Of a DNA stretch of 28,779 bases, positions 24,666 through 28,779 are shown in pieces. The DNA is taken from NCBI GenBank assembly GCA_027022775.1, contig JALVXO010000234.1, positions 1 through 28,779 of the forward strand. Direction: 5' to 3'. A program made the translations under genes and the position numbers. The number at the start of each line of letters is the position of its first letter. Position 1 is the first letter of the stretch. The stretch comes from Campylobacteraceae bacterium (GTDB lineage: Bacteria > Campylobacterota > Campylobacteria > Campylobacterales > Sulfurovaceae). The notes beneath the pieces are model-generated. The model saw nothing but the letters and a program-made list of their open reading frames with translations, ran no database searches and was not told the DNA's origin.

Positions 24666-25094
24666 TTACCACTCAAAATAGGTTTTTACGGTTCCTAGCT
24701 GAGAGTATTTGTAATTTTTTTCGCCCTCTTTGGTTTCGACTGTTATGCCTTCATCATCTGCATTTTTCAGAGTGCCTTTTATTTTGCCTTCGCCTAAAAT
24801 TTTTACTTTGATTTTTTCGCCAAGAGAGTGTTTAAAATGTTTCGGTTTGGTAAGTTTGCGCTCAATTCCAGGAGAGCTTACCTCAAAGCGGTATTCGCCG
24901 CTAACTGGGGGTTCAATATCAAGCAGCGGAGAGATATCTCTTGATATATCCACGCACAAATCCAAATCTACACCGCCCTCTTTTGTAATATAAATTCTGT
25001 AAATTGTTTCATCATTTTCATTTACTGTCTCTATATCATACAAAAAGGCGCCGTAAGAGTTTACTATCTTTTCTATATCATCAATTATCGCCAT
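24666..25094 (-). CDS. rimP: Ribosome maturation factor RimP
   Basis: A 142-residue protein needed to mature the 30S subunit. It has the family signature YRFEVSSPGIERKLTKPKHF (about residues 67-86) and VCVD-like DLCVDISRDISPLLD, then a small SH3-like C-terminal domain (IKVKILGEGKIKGTLKNADDEG). The gene overlaps the end of rbfA by 14 bases and is the last of the thrB-ylxR-infB-rbfA-rimP run. GAGG precedes the ATG. The 115 bases downstream hold a weak CAGCC/GGCTG hairpin but no clear terminator. Confidence 0.93.
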   Translation of the reverse strand: MAIIDDIEKIVNSYGAFLYDIETVNENDETIYRIYITKEGGVDLDLCVDISRDISPLLDIEPPVSGEYRFEVSSPGIERKLTKPKHFKHSLGEKIKVKILGEGKIKGTLKNADDEGITVETKEGEKNYKYSQLGTVKTYFEW

Positions 25095-25443
25095 TTTTTG
25101 CCTCTATCTGTTTAAAGAGTTCATCTATTCTAGCAATTTTTTCCATATAATCGTCAAATTCAAATTTAAAATTGGGGCTTCTATACCACCCTTGATACTC
25201 TTTTACATAATTTTTTAAAAAGCTGTTAACTTTTGCCAGCTTTTTTATAATTTCATCCTGCTTTTTCTCTTCTATGCCGCTTTTATCAAGGTAAACCTTT
25301 GCATCATAGCGCCCTCTGGAACAAATAACCTCGGTTACAACAAGAGTGTTTAAATCTTCATCATCCAGCATTGCAAAAGCTTCGGGCAGCACCTCTTTTA
25401 AAACCGATTCGGTTCTTTTTCGTTTAATTTCAGCTTGATTCAT
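25081..25443 (-). CDS. rbfA: 30S ribosome-binding factor RbfA
   Basis: A 120-residue single KH-like domain protein that assists late 30S assembly and 16S rRNA 5' end processing. It has the N-terminal helix NQAEIKRKRTESVLKEVLPEA, VVTEVICSRGRYDAKVYLD in place of the usual VTxVxxSxDLxxAxVYxS, and YRSPNFKFEFDDYMEKIARIDEL at the end. The cysteine and glycine in the SRGRYDA segment differ from the common form. Its ATG overlaps the TGA of infB (ATGA), and it overlaps rimP by 14 bases, so the three are translationally coupled. Confidence 0.92.
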   Translation of the reverse strand: MNQAEIKRKRTESVLKEVLPEAFAMLDDEDLNTLVVTEVICSRGRYDAKVYLDKSGIEEKKQDEIIKKLAKVNSFLKNYVKEYQGWYRSPNFKFEFDDYMEKIARIDELFKQIEAKNGDN

Positions 25444-28037
25444 AAGCTTGCCTGCTCCTCTACCTCTTTAAATATTTCGATAATATCGCCCTCTTTAATA
25501 TCGTTAAAGTTTTCAAGCATCAATCCGCAATCGTAACCTTTTTTAACCTCTTTAACATCATCGTTAAAGCGTTTAAGAGAGCTGATTTTTGTTGTATAAA
25601 CCACAACTCCGTTTCTGATTAATCTAGCGCCCGCATCTCTTTCTACTTTGCCGTCTATTACCATACATCCGGCAATTGTTCCAACTTTTGCAACATTGAA
25701 TGTCTGGCGCACCTCTGCCTGACCTATTACCTCTTCTTTAATTACCGGACTCATCAATCCGCTTAAGAGCGCTTTAACATCATCTAAAAGGTCATAAATA
25801 ATGCTGTAGGTTTTTATCTCTACTCCAAGCTCTTTGGCTTTGTTTTTAACCGCTCCTGTCGGCCGCACATTAAACCCTACAATAAATGCGTTTTCGCTCG
25901 CATCTGCAAGCAAAACATCGCTTTCTGTAATTCCGCCTACGCCGCTGTGGATAATTTGAACTTCAACCTCTTCGTTTTTAAGTTCGCCAAGCGCCTTTTT
26001 AATTGCTTCCAAAGAGCCCTGAACATCCGCTTTTACAAGCAGCGGAAGCTTTTTAATTTTACCTTCAGCTATAAGTTCGCTCAACTCATCCAGAGAAACC
26101 TTTGTAGATTTAGAAAGCTCTTTAACGCGCGCAAGCTCTTTTCGTTTTGTTGCAATTTCTCGTGCCTCTTTTTCATTATCCAGCGCAACAAGAATATCTC
26201 CAGCCTGCGGCACTTCATGAAGCCCCACTAACGCTGCTGGGGTGCTAGGCCCTATCTTTTTAGCTCTGGTGCCGTCATCTAAAATCATTGTTCTAACGCG
26301 CCCGTAAGTTGTCCCTACAATTACATTATCCCCAACGCTTAAACTTCCGTTTTTAACAATAATATTGGCAACAGCCCCAAGCCCTTTCTCTACAGAACTC
26401 TCTATTACAATCGCTTTTGCTTTTCTATTTGGGTCTGCTTTTAGCTCCATAATTTCGGCTTGCAGCAAAATAGTCTCTAGCAAATCATCAATCCCTTCGC
26501 CTGTGTGCGCAGAAACCGGAATAAACTCATACTCTCCGCCCCAGTCAACCGGCAAAATTCCTATTTCTGCCATTTGAGATTTGACATTGTCTATATTTGC
26601 TGTAGGCTTGTCTATTTTATTAACTGCTACAATTATCGGCACATCCGCAGCTTTTGCATGCGAAATAGACTCTTTTGTCTGCGGCATTACGCCGTCATCT
26701 GCTGCAACTACAATAATTGCAATATCTGTTGCCTGCGCTCCGCGCGAACGCATTTCGGTAAATGCAGAGTGCCCCGGTGTATCGATAAATGTAATTTTTT
26801 TGCCGTTTTTCTCTACCTGATACGCCCCAACATGCTGGGTAATTCCGCCCGCCTCTTTGGCAGCCACTTTGGTTGAGCGTATCTTATCCAAAAGCGAAGT
26901 TTTACCGTGGTCAACATGACCCATTATTGTAATAACAGGCGGTCTTTCCTCTTCATTCTCATTTGGAATTTCATCATATTTTGCAACATAATCCAGCTCA
27001 TCAAGCGGATTTATTGTTTCTACTTTAACATCAAACTCTTCTGCTAAAATTTCAATAGAGTCTTTATCTAAAAAGTCATTTTTTGTAACCATTGTTCCAA
27101 GCTCAAAGAGCACTTTTACAACTTCTCCAACGCTTCTGCCTACCTTTTCTGCAAATTCATAAACTCGGACATCTTCAGGAATTTTCACTACTTCTACCTT
27201 TTTAGGTGCGGCTTCTTTTTTGTAATCTCTCTTTTTCTTCTTTTTGCCGCCGCTTCTTGGAGGGGTTCTGTTTACTGTGTGTTTTTGAGAACCTCCCATT
27301 ACCGCTCTTTTTCTAGCATCCTCTTTTCTTTTCTGCTCCTGTTTTTGCTGCTCTTCAAAAATTATTTTATCCGAAAAGTCAAGCAGCAGTACCTCTTGCT
27401 CTTCAAATATTTCGGTTGTATCGCCAAGATCTCTCTCGAAAGCATCTATTTTCTTACCGCTCTCTTTAGCAGCTGCAGGGGCTTTTTTCTTTTTCTTTTT
27501 AGGGGCAGGTTTTGGAGCAGGTACTTTGCTCTCCTCTTTAACCTCCTCTTTTTTAGGGTTTTTCTTTTTGACAATAGTTATGCCTCTTCTTTTTAAAGGC
27601 TCTTTTTTCGGCTCTTTTGCCTCATGTTTTTCCTCTTTTTTAAGCTCCGGTTTTGGCTCTTCTTTAGGAATGGCTATTATTCCTTTTCTCTTTTTCGGCT
27701 CTTTTTTCGGTTCTTTTTTAGCCTTTTCCTCTTTTGGTTTTTCCTCTTTTGCTTCAGGGGCTTTGGCTTTTTTATTCTCTTTTTTTGCTTCCTCTTTTTT
27801 AGGCTCTTTTTTCTCTTTTTTAGCCTCTTTTTTTTCTGGCTTTTTCTCTTCTTTTTTTTCATAACCTGCCGGAATTTTGCCAGAAATCAAATATTCAAAC
27901 AGTGCGCCTGCTTGCTCTTCATTTATTGTGCTGGTTTTTGCCCGGACATTAAAACCCAGCTCTTTTGCTTTCTCTAAAGCGATTTTTTCTGATGTTCCAG
28001 CCTCTTGCGCAACCTCTTCTATTTTAATTTTTACCAT
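25440..28037 (-). CDS. infB: Translation initiation factor IF-2
   Basis: An 865-residue GTPase that places initiator tRNA on the ribosome. An N-terminal IF2_N domain (residues 1-52) is followed by a long low-complexity part rich in Lys, Glu, Pro and Ala (about 58-285) that contains two related motifs, KRKGIIAIPK and KRRGITIVKK. A second IF2_N-like domain follows (about 286-340). The GTPase domain has GHVDHGKT (373-380), DTPGH and NKID, then domains II to IV. GGAG lies ten bases before the ATG. It overlaps ylxR upstream by 14 bases and rbfA downstream by 4. Several open frames on the opposite strand across the low-complexity part are artefacts of AAA/GAA codons. Confidence 0.97.
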   Translation of the reverse strand: MVKIKIEEVAQEAGTSEKIALEKAKELGFNVRAKTSTINEEQAGALFEYLISGKIPAGYEKKEEKKPEKKEAKKEKKEPKKEEAKKENKKAKAPEAKEEKPKEEKAKKEPKKEPKKRKGIIAIPKEEPKPELKKEEKHEAKEPKKEPLKRRGITIVKKKNPKKEEVKEESKVPAPKPAPKKKKKKAPAAAKESGKKIDAFERDLGDTTEIFEEQEVLLLDFSDKIIFEEQQKQEQKRKEDARKRAVMGGSQKHTVNRTPPRSGGKKKKKRDYKKEAAPKKVEVVKIPEDVRVYEFAEKVGRSVGEVVKVLFELGTMVTKNDFLDKDSIEILAEEFDVKVETINPLDELDYVAKYDEIPNENEEERPPVITIMGHVDHGKTSLLDKIRSTKVAAKEAGGITQHVGAYQVEKNGKKITFIDTPGHSAFTEMRSRGAQATDIAIIVVAADDGVMPQTKESISHAKAADVPIIVAVNKIDKPTANIDNVKSQMAEIGILPVDWGGEYEFIPVSAHTGEGIDDLLETILLQAEIMELKADPNRKAKAIVIESSVEKGLGAVANIIVKNGSLSVGDNVIVGTTYGRVRTMILDDGTRAKKIGPSTPAALVGLHEVPQAGDILVALDNEKEAREIATKRKELARVKELSKSTKVSLDELSELIAEGKIKKLPLLVKADVQGSLEAIKKALGELKNEEVEVQIIHSGVGGITESDVLLADASENAFIVGFNVRPTGAVKNKAKELGVEIKTYSIIYDLLDDVKALLSGLMSPVIKEEVIGQAEVRQTFNVAKVGTIAGCMVIDGKVERDAGARLIRNGVVVYTTKISSLKRFNDDVKEVKKGYDCGLMLENFNDIKEGDIIEIFKEVEEQASL

Positions 28038-28272
28038 TACTTCTTAACTCCTTAATTAACTCTTCTGCACTTTTTAAATCCACTTTTGCAATTTTAGCTA
28101 TCTTTTTTTCAACATGCTCTTTATGCAAGCACTCCCTGCAAAGATAGAAACTTCTTCCTCTGCCCTGATATGTGACCATTTTTCCGTCACAATTTTGTAA
28201 TCTTACAAGCTCTTTTTGCGGCTCCCTTTTTCTGCAAGATATGCACATTCTTATCGGTTTGGATTTTATCAT
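28024..28272 (-). CDS. ylxR: YlxR family RNA-binding protein (DUF448)
   Basis: An 82-residue basic protein with the YlxR pattern: KPIRMCISCRKREPQKELVRL at the N-terminus, GRGRSFYLCRECL in the middle and a helical end. The four cysteines (two CxxC pairs) may bind zinc, which is inference. YlxR is usually found between nusA and infB and has been described as an RNA-binding or RNase P-associated regulator in other bacteria. Here nusA is replaced by thrB, as in Campylobacter. No good ribosome site is visible for the ATG at 28272; the family pattern requires the KPIR residues, so an internal ATG at 28248 is unlikely. Confidence 0.88.
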   Translation of the reverse strand: MIKSKPIRMCISCRKREPQKELVRLQNCDGKMVTYQGRGRSFYLCRECLHKEHVEKKIAKIAKVDLKSAEELIKELRSNGKN

Positions 28273-28291
28273 CGTATTATATCAAAATTTC

Positions 28292-28779
28292 CTATACTCT
28301 GCTTATTACACCATAATTATCCAAATCGCAAATTAAAACCCTAAACTCCCCAAAGGCATTTTGCAGCCTTTTTGCTATCTTTTTTGCATCGCTGTCGTAA
28401 CACAGATTAAAAAATGTCGAACCGCTTCCAGAGAGCGTGCTCATAAGAGCGCCGCTTTGCAAAGCGAGCGACTGCACTTTAAAGAGTTCTGGCATCATAG
28501 CCATTCGGCGCTCCTGATGCAGCTTATCCTGCGCAGCTATTTTAAGCTGGTCCCACGATTCGCTCATAAAAAGCGCTGTCATATAAGCTGCGTGCGAAAG
28601 CGAAAAAACCGCCTCATCTTTATGGTAAGTTTTTGGCAAAACATTTCTTGAACGGTTTGTCGAAATTGTTTTGTTTGGGATTACCAAAACCGCTTTCAGG
28701 TAATTTGGCAGCCTGTGTTTTTTGCTGTAAACCCTGTTTTCATGCAGGCAGGCAACATTAAAACCGCCCATTACTGCCG
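28292..28779 (-). CDS. thrB: Homoserine kinase, C-terminal part (cut by window edge)
   Basis: The reading frame is open to the window edge, so the first half of the gene lies outside; the ATG at 28771 is internal. The visible part of about 162 residues begins AVMGGFNVACL, which matches the GGF motif of the GHMP kinase ThrB, and contains MSTLSGSGSTFFNL, the third GHMP motif that holds the phosphate. ThrB phosphorylates homoserine in threonine synthesis. Its place directly before ylxR-infB-rbfA-rimP is typical of the Campylobacterota. The start and the ATP-binding motif PxSSGLGSSA cannot be seen. Confidence 0.88.
   Translation of the reverse strand, partial: AVMGGFNVACLHENRVYSKKHRLPNYLKAVLVIPNKTISTNRSRNVLPKTYHKDEAVFSLSHAAYMTALFMSESWDQLKIAAQDKLHQERRMAMMPELFKVQSLALQSGALMSTLSGSGSTFFNLCYDSDAKKIAKRLQNAFGEFRVLICDLDNYGVISRV

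Noticed and set aside
27279..27977. Several Phe/Leu/Ser-rich open frames opposite infB
   Set aside because: They mirror the Lys/Glu-rich codons of the IF-2 N-terminus; no independent support.
28276..28281. TATAAT on the minus strand upstream of ylxR
   Set aside because: It is four bases from the ylxR ATG, so a transcript starting from it would begin inside the gene; ylxR is more likely expressed with thrB.

Overview
The window is a low-GC stretch of bacterial chromosome that I place in the Campylobacterota (former Epsilonproteobacteria). The case rests on gene content and order. One is a thrB-ylxR-infB-rbfA-rimP run. Another is a plsY-folB-(ldt)-cosR-(kinase)-fdxB-ppx run that recalls, from memory, the Campylobacter jejuni cosR neighbourhood. 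The response regulator at 14169 matches CosR/HsrA closely along its length. CosR has its own kinase here and there is a molybdoenzyme operon, which suggests a free-living lineage (Nautilia, Sulfurimonas or Nitratiruptor type) rather than a host-adapted Campylobacter or Helicobacter; I cannot name the genus.

Layout. 1-2077: an ABC-F ATPase (Uup) on the minus strand. 2078-2644: a non-coding block of nested palindromes and short repeats. 2645-4694: a membrane M48 peptidase overlapping prmC. 4695-5060: a second non-coding repeat block between convergent genes. 5061-8820: a PiT phosphate transporter diverging from a PhoB/PhoR-like two-component system, with TGTTACC repeats spaced like a Pho box between them. 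8834-12256: a DEAD-box RNA helicase, then nadA-nadC for NAD synthesis. 12419-17939: plsY-folB (phospholipid and folate synthesis), an opposing L,D-transpeptidase, CosR with an overlapping histidine kinase, then a ferredoxin coupled to a Ppx/GppA phosphatase. 17955-19973: BamA. 20124-22705: a periplasmic adaptor-like protein translationally coupled to a molybdopterin oxidoreductase. 22761-23243: RNase P RNA on the minus strand with two enlarged arms. 23285-24550: a Y-family DNA polymerase. 24666-28779: rimP, rbfA, infB, ylxR and the 3' part of thrB, all on the minus strand.

Most genes are housekeeping. The most unusual features are: (i) the rnpB gene, whose P3 arm is a perfect 21-bp stem with a 68-nt insert and whose P12 arm is a long REP-like palindrome; (ii) a CosR/HsrA regulator with an intact phospho-acceptor and an overlapping kinase, while the studied homologues are orphans; (iii) several families of palindromic dispersed repeats, including an 80-bp element with 15-bp terminal inverted repeats present in two copies; and (iv) the adaptor/molybdoenzyme pair. 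I found no tRNA, rRNA, CRISPR array, phage or complete insertion sequence.
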